64,000 nucleotides of DNA, from the NCBI GenBank assembly GCA_025809375.1, contig CP099514.1:1550001-1614000 (forward strand), in the 5' to 3' direction. The notes below the pieces were generated by a model, which ran no database searches, was not told where the DNA came from, and was given only the letters and a program-made list of their open reading frames with translations. Made by a program: the position numbers and the translations under genes. Source of the DNA: Bacillus zhangzhouensis (GTDB taxonomy: Bacteria; Bacillota; Bacilli; Bacillales; Bacillaceae). Below are positions 40,179 through 49,109 of the stretch, piece after piece. How positions within the stretch are numbered: the first letter of the stretch is position 1; every line of letters starts with the position of its first letter.

Positions 40179-41585
40179 ATGCTTCATCTTTTGTTTTATC
40201 TGATCCTTCTTTATGTCGTTTATGTCTTTATGACCGCATTTGTTTTGTTTTATTTACCGCTCCAAAAAACATGTAAAGAACATTGTATTTATAAAGCCTC
40301 TTCGATCTCAGGAGACGATCAGGGGACAAATCAAGTGATGCTTCTTGATGATGGGTTTGAATCTGGCCAGACCAGAATCCAAATGATTCGTGAGGCAAAA
40401 AGGATAATCCGTCTTAGTTATTATTCCATTCAAAAGGGAAAAACAGCCGAATGGGTACTAGGTGCTTTAATTGAAGCAGCTGATCGAGGGGTCAAAGTCC
40501 AGCTGTTGTTAGACGGCATCTGCCACAGTTTGCATGGACCACTGAAGCATTTACGATATGCTGTGGCAAATCATCCAAACATGGCCATACGTTTTTATGA
40601 ACCTTTTCGGTTATTTAAGCCATGGACGTGGCATAACCGTCTTCATGATAAGCTGCTGATGGCAGATGGCCGAGTGGCTGTGATGGGCGGAAGAAATATC
40701 GGTGATAAATACTTTGCAGATCAGCCGCCGAAAGATTTTGCATTTGACCGCGATGTACTGCTCTATAACAACAAAAAAGGAAAAGTATTAGATGAAATGG
40801 AGCAATATTTCGTTTATTTATGGAATCATGACTTTACGAAAAGAACAAACGCTGTGTTCTCCAAACAAAAGGCAAAAAAAGGGCTAAAACTAAGAAAAAA
40901 ATTGCTTAGATCCTATCAGGAGGCAGTGCGTACGAAAGAACCTTTTGTGATGTCCTCTTTTAATTGGCCAGCAGATGCCATCTCAGTGAAACAGATTGCA
41001 TTTTTTACAAATCCTGTGGAACGCTTTAATAAGCGTCCTCTTGTACTAAAAAAACTAAACGATCTTGCTCACCGAGCAAAGCGTTCTGTGCTCATACAGA
41101 CACCTTATGTCATCCCGACACGCCCTATGAAAGATGGCCTTACTCCCTTAGCTAGTGAGATTCAAACGACAGTTGTCACAAATTCTCTTACAGCGACGCC
41201 AAATCCGTTAGCTTTTGCAGGATACTTAAGCAAGAAAAAGGAACTGATGAAAACAGGTGTACATTTGTACGAATATGAAGGTCCGTATTCCATTCATGCG
41301 AAATCAATGGTGATTGATGATTATTTAAGTATTATCGGGACCTATAATTTAGATGCGAGATCTAGTTTTTTAAATACAGAGTCGATTTTGGTCATTGATA
41401 GTGTCCCGTTTACGCTATCCCTTACTCAGGCCATAGAACGTAAAATCGCCCATAGTATTCTTGTCGCAAAGGACAAAGTAGCCTATAAAGCGGACGCCTA
41501 TGTGCAGAAAAAAAAGCCTTTGATGAAAAGGCTCCTTTTAAATGGTTTATCCGCGATAACCGTTCTATGGCGGCGGTTGATCTAA
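40179..41585 (+). CDS. Phospholipase D/cardiolipin synthase-like membrane protein
   Basis: 468 aa. One N-terminal membrane helix, then two PLD domains each with a complete HKD motif: HDKLLMADGRVAVMGGRN near residue 160 and HAKSMVIDDYLSIIGTYN near residue 385. Family members transfer phosphatidyl groups (cardiolipin synthesis) or hydrolyse phospholipids. The single membrane anchor and extended basic C-terminus differ from the usual two-helix Cls. Start ATG follows GAAAGGAG. Exact reaction not decidable from sequence. Confidence 0.85.
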   Translation: MLHLLFYLILLYVVYVFMTAFVLFYLPLQKTCKEHCIYKASSISGDDQGTNQVMLLDDGFESGQTRIQMIREAKRIIRLSYYSIQKGKTAEWVLGALIEAADRGVKVQLLLDGICHSLHGPLKHLRYAVANHPNMAIRFYEPFRLFKPWTWHNRLHDKLLMADGRVAVMGGRNIGDKYFADQPPKDFAFDRDVLLYNNKKGKVLDEMEQYFVYLWNHDFTKRTNAVFSKQKAKKGLKLRKKLLRSYQEAVRTKEPFVMSSFNWPADAISVKQIAFFTNPVERFNKRPLVLKKLNDLAHRAKRSVLIQTPYVIPTRPMKDGLTPLASEIQTTVVTNSLTATPNPLAFAGYLSKKKELMKTGVHLYEYEGPYSIHAKSMVIDDYLSIIGTYNLDARSSFLNTESILVIDSVPFTLSLTQAIERKIAHSILVAKDKVAYKADAYVQKKKPLMKRLLLNGLSAITVLWRRLI

Positions 41586-41616
41586 AGGGCAGCTACTCTT
41601 GTGGCAGCCCTTTTTC
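41584..41616. terminator. Terminator between the PLD gene and a DUF606 gene
   Basis: AAAGGGCAGC / GCAGCCCTTT stem (one mismatch) then TTC-TTCT; overlaps the end of the convergent gene. Confidence 0.65.
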
Positions 41617-42078
41617 TTCTGATTGGTTCTCTTCTGCTGACTCCAATTTGGTCATTTTAAACACTAAGATCCCCGCAACAATCACAATGACACCTAATAG
41701 TTTTGTAAAAGAAAATTCCACTTTCTCTAACCCAAGCCAGCCGAGCGAATCGAACAAAAGTGCGCAGCCCAGCTGTGAAATCAGGACAATCGAAATTCCG
41801 TAAGTCGGACCAAGACGATTAATGCTTTGAACGAGGCAGATGACCACCCCTACTCCAATGGCTCCGCTGATCCAGTACCACGTTTCCATATGTCTTAATT
41901 GAAACATGCCGGTTCCTTCTAGCAAAAGACCCATCAAAAGTGAAGCAATAAAGCCCATTCCTAGAACAAGAGTGGTCGTTGACCAAGAGCCTGTCTGCTC
42001 ATTGACCTTACTGTTAAAAATGGTTTGTAAGCTGACGAGCGCGCCAGCTGTGATGGCTAATCCTATTCCTATAATCAT
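41593..42078 (-). CDS. DUF606 (YdcZ-type) membrane transporter, copy 1
   Basis: 161 aa, five hydrophobic helices, DMT-like DUF606 family: GIGLAITAGALVSLQTIFNS, KVNEQTGSWSTTTLVLGMGF, GAIGVGVVICLVQSINRLGP. Small transporters of this family usually act as pairs; a second copy is about 0.6 kb upstream on the same strand. Substrate unknown. AAGGGATTCAGAC precedes ATG. Confidence 0.85.
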   Translation of the reverse strand: MIIGIGLAITAGALVSLQTIFNSKVNEQTGSWSTTTLVLGMGFIASLLMGLLLEGTGMFQLRHMETWYWISGAIGVGVVICLVQSINRLGPTYGISIVLISQLGCALLFDSLGWLGLEKVEFSFTKLLGVIVIVAGILVFKMTKLESAEENQSEEKGLPQE

Positions 42079-42128
42079 GTCTGAATCCCTTCATTTCTTC
42101 TATTCATAAATGTTGTGCTCTGCTAATG

Positions 42129-42313
42129 CTAAGAGTCCTTTCTGTTCAAGAATCGTAATTTCTCCTCTTTGCCTCTTTTCAGCCATTTTTCACAGAATGG
42201 CTGAATCACCCGGTTAATATGTCGCTAATTAAGCTTGCCGCATCAGTAAGACGAAGTGCGCTCGCGCTGTTATTATCTGATAACACAGACAATCAGTAGC
42301 TTGCGAGCCTCAC
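42129..42313 (-). pseudogene. Unidentified degenerate coding stretch
   Basis: A GGAGGTGAG-preceded GTG opens VRLASY, then after a stop LSDNNSASALRLTDAASLIS and, after a frameshift, VIQPFCEKWLKRGKEEKLRF to a stop. The codon pattern looks like a former small gene with two lesions. Family not recognised. Confidence 0.3.
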
Positions 42314-42385
42314 CTCCAGGATATAAAAGTTTCAAATCGTTTGATTTCGTATAAAACTAGTTTATGATGCCTTTTAATAAAAAGG

Positions 42386-42633
42386 TTAACACGCAGGGGT
42401 CACCCTTCGCATATGTACTTCTGTGACAGCCTCCACTGTATTGACCATATCTGTCTGCTGATCTTCCCTTCTTTTGTGGTGATGAATATCTTTCATTTTC
42501 CTAATACTAACAAATACAAGCGATCCCTCTAATCTTCCTTTGAACAAATCAGCTCACCTTGCTCAGCTGACGTGCAATCTGCGTTTCTGGTGTTGATATG
42601 CCTTGAGATAAGAGGAAAATAGAGATTCATCAT
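42386..42633 (-). pseudogene. Second unidentified degenerate stretch between the DUF606 genes
   Basis: Opens at a well-formed GGAGGAG-ATG (MMNLYFPLISRHINTRNADC), stops after 34 codons, and continues in other frames as SLVFVSIRKMKDIHHHKRRE and NTVEAVTEVHMRR to a stop. No family recognised; a decayed gene or a short 34-aa peptide are both possible. Confidence 0.3.
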
Positions 42634-42659
42634 GAAAGCTCCTCCATCTGACGTCCTCT

Positions 42660-43085
42660 TTATAGCTTTAAAATGATCACGCCAGCGATCATCAATAGAA
42701 TTCCTGCATAATGCGGCCATTTCATTTTCTTCTTCTGTACACCAAACCATCCTTTCGCATCGATTGCAAAGGTAAAAGCAAGCTGTGCAATGAGTAAAGC
42801 AGCAATGGTCAATGTGACACCGATCATTTGAATCGCAGTGACTTCATTGAAAATAATAATAGCTGCAAATGCGCCGCCTATTAAATAAAGCGGGTGCACC
42901 TTTCGATATTCTCGAACGTGTCCGTCCCGTACAATCAGTAAAATGACGAGCGAAATGATAAAACCGGTCAGCTGTGTGATAGTTGCCGCCTGCCATGTCC
43001 CAATATCATGGCTGATTCTTGTGTTTGCTACGCCTTGCAGTGTAATACAAGCGCCTCCTAATAAAGCGAAAATAACACCTTTCAT
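42660..43085 (-). CDS. DUF606 (YdcZ-type) membrane transporter, copy 2
   Basis: 141 aa with five hydrophobic helices: MKGVIFALLGGACITLQGVA, ISHDIGTWQAATITQLTGFI, IAALLIAQLAFTFAIDAKGW. Same family as the gene at 41593 and probably its partner. The frame runs 34 codons further, but AAGGAGC placed 9 bp before this ATG decides the start. Confidence 0.85.
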   Translation of the reverse strand: MKGVIFALLGGACITLQGVANTRISHDIGTWQAATITQLTGFIISLVILLIVRDGHVREYRKVHPLYLIGGAFAAIIIFNEVTAIQMIGVTLTIAALLIAQLAFTFAIDAKGWFGVQKKKMKWPHYAGILLMIAGVIILKL

Positions 43086-43283
43086 TCGTTCAAAAGCTCC
43101 TTCTTTTTTCAGTCTAGTGCCATTAAATGATAGATACCCTGATGTTGAAAAGGACATATGTCTCACTTTACGTATTATATCAGACATTTTTTCTTTTGCC
43201 GTTTCATCCAGATTGTTGACAAAGGGCTAACATGATGTTGATTTTAGTCCTTTATCTTCTTTTCATCGTGATTGAAAACCTTT

Positions 43284-43329
43284 GCAGTCTAGGAAGGACG
43301 AGCACCAGCGCGGAGAACTGACATCGAAT
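43284..43329 (+). repeat. Dispersed 46-47 bp repeat, copy B
   Basis: GCAGTCTAGGAAGGACGAGC, then ACCAGCGCGGAGAACTGACA and TCGAAT. Same element as 16168-16214 in opposite orientation within the window, here in an intergenic region. Confidence 0.7.
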
Positions 43330-43338
43330 AATTTCAAA

Positions 43339-43368
43339 GGGGAGAAAAACTCTAAGGTTTTTCTCCCC
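43339..43368. terminator. Stem-loop downstream of the MFS gene
   Basis: GGGGAGAAAAAC / GTTTTTCTCCCC perfect 12-bp stem with six-base loop. The T tract is poor on both sides, so termination strength is uncertain. Confidence 0.5.
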
Positions 43369-43435
43369 ATATATAAGGATTCAAGTTTTAGAAACAGGAT
43401 TACATACCAGGAGTGAGTTCAGACGGCAGAAAACA

Positions 43436-44683
43436 TCATTTGTTTTCAGTTTCTTTTTGCGTTTGACATTTATTGTTTCTTTCGGATAAGTTAAGCCATA
43501 TACCCCCTATTAATATAAACAATATTAATAGGAAGAACGGTAATTTATATCCATTAAAAAAGTCCACTGATAAGCCAAATAGAGAGGGAGCCAGCACAAT
43601 AAAAATTTGATTTAAAGTTAAACCAAAGCTTACAGTTAAGCCAATAAACTCTTTATCTGCTTTTTCAGACATTAGCACAATAAATAAACTGTACCATCCC
43701 ACTCCTAAAAAACCTAAAATGAAACAAATGATATAAATCCCCCATAGTGGAAGATAATTCAAAAAATAGACTAGAACAATTAAAGTAATGACAGTTAATA
43801 ATATTGTAAGTTGTAATGGCTTACTTCTATCTCCATTAAACAAATTATCACTAATCCATGCTAACAATATCCTTCCGATTGCACCGCCAATTAAAACCAC
43901 ACTTAACAACGTTCCAGAAATACTTAATGATATATGTAAGGTATTGCTTAGATAACTCATCAGGTGAGCTAGTATGATTAATTGTAAAGAAATCATACTC
44001 ATTCCAATAAAAAATACTGGATAAAGACTCGATTTTGCTTTGATCTTATTAATTTTCTCCAAAAAACGATCATTCTGTTGTCTGTGGGTAGTCATTCCAT
44101 GATCTTTATAGAAAATGGAAAAGATTATTCCCCCTGCAATTGCTACAATAGCTTGTGTTAATTTAGCTGAAGATAAACCATAATGATAAAAGAAAAAAGG
44201 TAGAGTTGTTGAAGCTAAAGCACCACCAAGTGGTATTCCTGTTTGACGAATCCCCATTGCAAGCCCTCTATTTTTGTTTTTAGGGAACCAATTGATGATT
44301 GCACTGCTCCCCCCTGGTTGAGCCGTCCCATACCAAACCCCGACAAAAGCAAGAACAATCAAAAGGTATACATATTCATTAATGGGAAGTGTTAATAACA
44401 TGGTAAGTCCTAATAAAATTGATCCTATTCCTACAACCCACCGCTCACCATATTTATCCATTATGTTACCGAATATTAGCATAGAGAATATAGGACCAAT
44501 ATTTACAGCTGATACAATTAAACCTGTTTGAAATTGTGATAAGTTATATATTTCTTGACAAAATGTTGCTAAAGGACCTACTCCGTAATTTACAAATGTT
44601 GCACACGTTTGTGAAAAGGTAGCGATTATGAGTATAACCCATCTATAGCTCCCTTTATCATGGATCGTTTTAATTTGTGACAT
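43436..44683 (-). CDS. MFS transporter
   Basis: 415 aa, twelve hydrophobic helices. Typical MFS loop 2-3 motif GNIMDKYGERWVVGIGS and helix 4-5 PGGSSAIINWFPKNKNRGLAMGIRQTGIPLGG, as in OFA/monocarboxylate-like porters. No substrate can be named. It is AT-rich, stands alone, and lies between a dispersed repeat and cysJ, so it may be a late arrival. Confidence 0.82.
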   Translation of the reverse strand: MSQIKTIHDKGSYRWVILIIATFSQTCATFVNYGVGPLATFCQEIYNLSQFQTGLIVSAVNIGPIFSMLIFGNIMDKYGERWVVGIGSILLGLTMLLTLPINEYVYLLIVLAFVGVWYGTAQPGGSSAIINWFPKNKNRGLAMGIRQTGIPLGGALASTTLPFFFYHYGLSSAKLTQAIVAIAGGIIFSIFYKDHGMTTHRQQNDRFLEKINKIKAKSSLYPVFFIGMSMISLQLIILAHLMSYLSNTLHISLSISGTLLSVVLIGGAIGRILLAWISDNLFNGDRSKPLQLTILLTVITLIVLVYFLNYLPLWGIYIICFILGFLGVGWYSLFIVLMSEKADKEFIGLTVSFGLTLNQIFIVLAPSLFGLSVDFFNGYKLPFFLLILFILIGGIWLNLSERNNKCQTQKETENK

Positions 44684-44865
44684 CTAACCCACCTCTTTGG
44701 AATGTTATATCCGATTTAAAATAAAGGTATTAGAATTCTTAATCATGACAATCAATATTATATATTTTACTTGATGGCAAACTTTCGGTAAAGTTCAAAT
44801 TGAACCTATATTTATTATTCCTATCGAATTAATCTATGTTTATATTCCTTGTGAGGTGGATATCG

Positions 44866-46680
44866 TTGCAACTTCATGTATTGAATAGTCCGTTTAGTCA
44901 GCAGCAGGCAGAGCTGCTTAATCAGCTGCTTCCGAATTTAACAGATCAGCAAAAAATTTGGCTTACCGGTTATTTATCAGCACAGACAGATTTAGCTGGA
45001 TCGGAAAATACTGCCCTGACTCCTGCTGCCGCTGCACCAGCGCAGCCTGTCAGCAAAGATGTGACCGTACTATATGGCTCACAAACAGGCAATTCTGAAG
45101 GGTTAGCCAAAAAGACAGCGCAGCATTTTGAAGAGAAAGGTTTTCAAGTGACGCTCTCTTCTATGTCTGATTTTAAACCAAATCATCTGAAAAAAATAAA
45201 CAATTTACTGATGATCGTCAGCACACATGGCGAGGGAGATCCGCCTGATAATGCTCTTTCTTTTCATGAATATGTTCATGGCAGACGTGCACCAAAGCTC
45301 GATCATTTAAGCTTTTCTGTCCTTGCACTTGGTGACAGCTCCTACGAATTCTTCTGTCAGACAGGTAAAGAATTTGATGAGCGCTTAAAAGAGCTTGGCG
45401 GAACGCGTCTTTTCGGCCGAGTGGATTGTGACCTTGATTATGATGAGCCGTTTTCTGAATGGCTTCAAGGGGTGGCATCTTCACTTAGCGAAGGCGGAGC
45501 CGCAGCAACCCCGCAGGAATCAGCAGAAGCAACCAAACAAGCAGCTGCATCTGAATACTCAAGAACACACCCTTTTTATGCTGAAGTGCTTGAAAATATC
45601 AATCTAAATGGCCGCGGATCTAACAAAGAAACCCGTCATTTGGAGCTTTCCCTTGAAGGATCAGGACTTGTTTATGAGCCGGGTGACAGCCTTGGTATTT
45701 ATCCAACAAATGATCCTGCGCTTGTTGATGAACTGATCACAACATGCGGATGGAATGCAGAGGAAGCCGTAACTGTTCATAAAAACGGCGATACTCTTCC
45801 TTTAAAAGAAGCACTCACCTCTTATTTTGAGATTACTGTATTAACAAAACCTCTTCTTCAAAAGATGGCGTCCTTTACAAAAAGCGAAGCCTTGCAGGAC
45901 CTTTTAGAAGAAGGACACGAAGAAAAGTTGAAAGCGTATATAGCAGGAAGAGATTTAGTAGATGCTGCTCGCGATTTCGGTCCTTTTGAAGGGACAGCAG
46001 CAGACTTCACTGCCATTTTAAGAAAAATTCCTGCCCGCCTTTATTCCATTGCAAGCAGCCTTAAAGCAAATGAAGAAGAAGTTCATTTAACAATCGGTGC
46101 TGTGAGATATGATGCTCACGGAAGAGAACGTCAGGGTGTCTGTTCGATCTTATGTGCGGAGCGCTTAGAGCCAGGTGATAAGCTGCCTGTTTATATCCAG
46201 CACAATCAAAACTTTAAGCTTCCTGAAAACCCTGATGCACCAATCATTATGGTGGGACCGGGCACAGGCATCGCTCCTTTCCGTTCGTTTATGCAGGAGC
46301 GCGAGGAAGTTGGTGCAAACGGAAAGTCCTGGTTATTCTTCGGCGATCAGCACTTTGTGACGGATTTCTTATATCAAACCGAATGGCAAAAGTGGTTAAA
46401 AGATGGTGTCTTAACGAAAATGGATGTGGCTTTTTCAAGAGATTCAGAGGAAAAAGTATATGTCCAGCACCAAATGAAGAAACAAAGTAAAGAATTATTC
46501 GAATGGCTGGAGCAAGGTGCCTATGTATATGTCTGCGGAGATGAAAAACATATGGCGCATGATGTTCATGATACCCTTCTATCGATCATCCAAGAAGAAG
46601 GTGCGATGAGCAAAGAGAAAGCAGAAAGCTATCTAGCCAACTTGCAGCAGCAAAAGCGCTATCAGCGTGACGTATATTGA
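44866..46680 (+). CDS. cysJ: Sulfite reductase flavoprotein (alpha) subunit
   Basis: Passes electrons from NADPH through FAD and FMN to the CysI haem subunit. 604 aa. N-terminal flavodoxin domain (VLYGSQTGNSEGLAKKTA, STHGEGDPPDNA), FAD-binding domain (RLYSIASS, VCSILCAERL), NADPH domain (GPGTGIAPFRSFMQERE, VYVCGDEKHMAHDV). The ORF extends 10 codons upstream; TTG at 44866 is chosen because GAGGTGG lies 7 bp before it and the protein then begins MQLHVLNSPFSQQQ like B. subtilis CysJ. Confidence 0.95.
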   Translation: MQLHVLNSPFSQQQAELLNQLLPNLTDQQKIWLTGYLSAQTDLAGSENTALTPAAAAPAQPVSKDVTVLYGSQTGNSEGLAKKTAQHFEEKGFQVTLSSMSDFKPNHLKKINNLLMIVSTHGEGDPPDNALSFHEYVHGRRAPKLDHLSFSVLALGDSSYEFFCQTGKEFDERLKELGGTRLFGRVDCDLDYDEPFSEWLQGVASSLSEGGAAATPQESAEATKQAAASEYSRTHPFYAEVLENINLNGRGSNKETRHLELSLEGSGLVYEPGDSLGIYPTNDPALVDELITTCGWNAEEAVTVHKNGDTLPLKEALTSYFEITVLTKPLLQKMASFTKSEALQDLLEEGHEEKLKAYIAGRDLVDAARDFGPFEGTAADFTAILRKIPARLYSIASSLKANEEEVHLTIGAVRYDAHGRERQGVCSILCAERLEPGDKLPVYIQHNQNFKLPENPDAPIIMVGPGTGIAPFRSFMQEREEVGANGKSWLFFGDQHFVTDFLYQTEWQKWLKDGVLTKMDVAFSRDSEEKVYVQHQMKKQSKELFEWLEQGAYVYVCGDEKHMAHDVHDTLLSIIQEEGAMSKEKAESYLANLQQQKRYQRDVY

Positions 46681-46717
46681 TAGATTGAATGTTTGAAAGA
46701 AAGGAGCTTTTACTTAC

Positions 46718-48436
46718 ATGGTGAAGACAGCATTAACAGCGCCGGATGGACCTCCGAGCGACGTAGAGGAAATCAAAGAAAAAAGTGATTATTTACGGGG
46801 TACATTAAAACAAGTGATGCTTGATCCGATTTCAGCGGGTATTCCTGATGATGACAATCGCCTGATGAAGCATCACGGCAGTTATTTACAGGATGATCGT
46901 GACCTGAGAAATGAACGGCAAAAACAAAAGCTTGAGCCTGCCTATCAATTTATGCTGCGCGTCCGCCTGCCTGGCGGAATCGCAACATCCAAACAGTGGC
47001 TTGTGATGGATGAGCTTGCTCATAAATATGGAAACGGTACGTTAAAGCTGACCACTCGTGAAACCTTTCAGCTTCACGGTATTTTAAAATGGAACATGAA
47101 GAAGACCATTCAAGACATCCATTCCACTATGCTTGATACAATCGCTGCTTGCGGCGATGTGAACCGTAATGTCATGTGCACGTCAAACCCCTATCAATCA
47201 GAAGTGCACCATGATGTATACGAGCTCGCCAAAAAATTAAGTGATGATCTGCTTCCGCAAACAAGAGCGTATCATGAAATATGGCTTGATGAGGAAAGGG
47301 TAGCGGCAACGTCTGATACAGAGGTTGAGCCAATGTATGGTCCGCTTTATTTGCCAAGAAAATTCAAGATTGGTGTGGCCGTCCCTCCTGCTAACGATAT
47401 TGATGTTTTTTCGCAGGATTTGGGGTTCATTGCGATTATTGAAAACGATCAATTAGTCGGATTTAATGTTGCGATTGGCGGCGGAATGGGCATGACTCAT
47501 GGTGATACAGCGACCTATCCTCAGCTTGCAAAGGTGATTGGCTTTTGTACACCGGAACAAGTTGTAGAGATTGCAAAACAAGTGATCACCATTCAGCGCG
47601 ACTATGGAAACCGTTCGGTGAGAAAAAATGCCCGTTTTAAATATACAGTGGACCGTCTCGGTCTTGAAAACGTAAAAGAAGAGCTTGAGCGCCGCCTTGG
47701 ATTTGCCCTATTAGATGCAAGAGATTATCACTTTGATCATAACGGTGACCGCTATGGATGGGTAAAAGGCATCAATGGCAGATGGCATTATACGATGTTT
47801 GTAGAAGGCGGACGCATCACGAATTACGATCATTATCCGCTGATGACGGGCATTCGTGAAATCGCAAAGATTCATACAGGTGACTTCCGCCTAACAGCGA
47901 ATCAAAATTTGATCATTGGAAACGTCACATCTCATAAAAAGAAACAAATCGAGCAGCTCATTCAGAAGTTTGGTTTGTCAGATGGCCAGCAGCATTCTGC
48001 ACTGCGCCGCAGTTCAATGGCCTGTGTTGCCCTACCAACATGCGGCTTAGCGATGGCAGAAGCAGAACGCTATCTCCCGCGCTTGATTGACAAAATTGAA
48101 GAGATTGTCGAAGAAAATGGCTTAAGCGATAAAGAAATCACGATTCGAATGACTGGCTGTCCAAATGGATGCGCCCGTCATGCACTAGGTGAAATTGGCT
48201 TTATCGGGAAATCACCCGGCAAATACAACATGTATCTTGGCGCTGCGTTCGATGGCAGCAGATTAAGTAAACTGTACCGAGAAAATGTAGGAGAAGAAGA
48301 CATTTTAAACGAGCTTGGCTCTCTACTCCCTCGTTATGCAAAAGAACGTGAAGAGCATGAACATTTCGGTGATTTTGTGATTCGGGCAGGTATTGTGAAA
48401 GAAACAACAGATGGCACGAACTTTCATGTGCAATAA
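46718..48436 (+). CDS. cysI: Sulfite reductase hemoprotein (beta) subunit
   Basis: Six-electron reduction of sulfite to sulfide using a coupled sirohaem-4Fe4S centre. 572 aa. Cysteine ligands: [16 protein letters not shown] and [17 protein letters not shown] near residues 430-490. Sirohaem-binding Arg/Lys blocks include [11 protein letters not shown] and [13 protein letters not shown]. It follows cysJ by 37 bp with AAGGAG and ends in a strong terminator, making a cysJI operon of the sulfate assimilation pathway. Confidence 0.96.
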   Translation: MVKTALTAPDGPPSDVEEIKEKSDYLRGTLKQVMLDPISAGIPDDDNRLMKHHGSYLQDDRDLRNERQKQKLEPAYQFMLRVRLPGGIATSKQWLVMDELAHKYGNGTLKLTTRETFQLHGILKWNMKKTIQDIHSTMLDTIAACGDVNRNVMCTSNPYQSEVHHDVYELAKKLSDDLLPQTRAYHEIWLDEERVAATSDTEVEPMYGPLYLPRKFKIGVAVPPANDIDVFSQDLGFIAIIENDQLVGFNVAIGGGMGMTHGDTATYPQLAKVIGFCTPEQVVEIAKQVITIQRDYGNRSVRKNARFKYTVDRLGLENVKEELERRLGFALLDARDYHFDHNGDRYGWVKGINGRWHYTMFVEGGRITNYDHYPLMTGIREIAKIHTGDFRLTANQNLIIGNVTSHKKKQIEQLIQKFGLSDGQQHSALRRSSMACVALPTCGLAMAEAERYLPRLIDKIEEIVEENGLSDKEITIRMTGCPNGCARHALGEIGFIGKSPGKYNMYLGAAFDGSRLSKLYRENVGEEDILNELGSLLPRYAKEREEHEHFGDFVIRAGIVKETTDGTNFHVQ

Positions 48437-48466
48437 AAAAAGACAGGACGCTCTCCTGTCTTTTTT
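48435..48466. terminator. Terminator after cysI
   Basis: AAAAAAAGACAGGA / TCCTGTCTTTTTT perfect stem, five-base loop, works for both convergent sides. Confidence 0.92.
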
Positions 48467-49078
48467 ATAGATTTTGTTTCTTTTTCAAATATTCGCAAAT
48501 GCTTTTGTACACCTTCGGATTGTCTAAAGAAGATAGATCTGGTGAAGGCTGCTGTTCATACGCTCCTTTTAATAAACGCCGGACGATTTTTCCGTTTCTG
48601 GTTTTCGGTAAAGCTGAAATGAGATGAATTTCCTTTGGAGTGAGCGCTTTTTCCGCATATGAACCAACATGAGTTTTGAGCTCTTGAATGAGTGTTTCTT
48701 CTTCGAAAGACTGTGAACTGGCCGCAATGAAACAAACAAGTGCCTCTCCCTTCACCTCATCCTTTACTCCAATCACAGCAGCCTCATGTACGGATGCCCG
48801 ACAAGAATGGATTCAATTTCAGCTGGACCGACGCGTTTTTCTGCTGTATTAATGACATCATCTGATCTGCCCGTGATATGGAATGCGCCATCCTCTGATT
48901 GCATCACCCAATCACCATGCGTCCACACCCCATCAAATCGTTTGAAATAGGTGTCTTCATATCGCCCCGGTTCTCTCCAAAATCCACATGTCATGCCGAC
49001 CCATGGCTTTTTTACAACAAGCTCCCCTACCTCATTCATAACGCTCTCTCCTACCTCATTAAACACATCTGCTGCCAT
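48465..49078 (-). pseudogene. Acyl/acetyl-CoA synthetase, C-terminal remnant
   Basis: Two frames encode the last ~200 residues of an AMP-forming acyl-CoA ligase (YtcI/Acs type): NEVGELVVKKPW, YFKRFDGVWTHGDW, GRSDDVINTAEKRVGPAEIE, then after a frameshift IGVKDEVKGEALVCF and ISALPKTRNGKIVRRLLKGA with the catalytic Lys. The break near 48775 comes after HPY. The N-terminal two thirds are missing, so no active enzyme is possible. Confidence 0.88.
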
Positions 49079-49109
49079 TCCTAAAATTCCTCATTCATGC
49101 TTTTTCCTT

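Noticed and set aside
49010..49078. Apparent internal duplication (two NEVGE stretches) in the acyl-CoA synthetase remnant
   Set aside because: Related ligases have DEDGxxVxNEVGEL at this place, so one D-to-V change explains the look; no duplication is needed.
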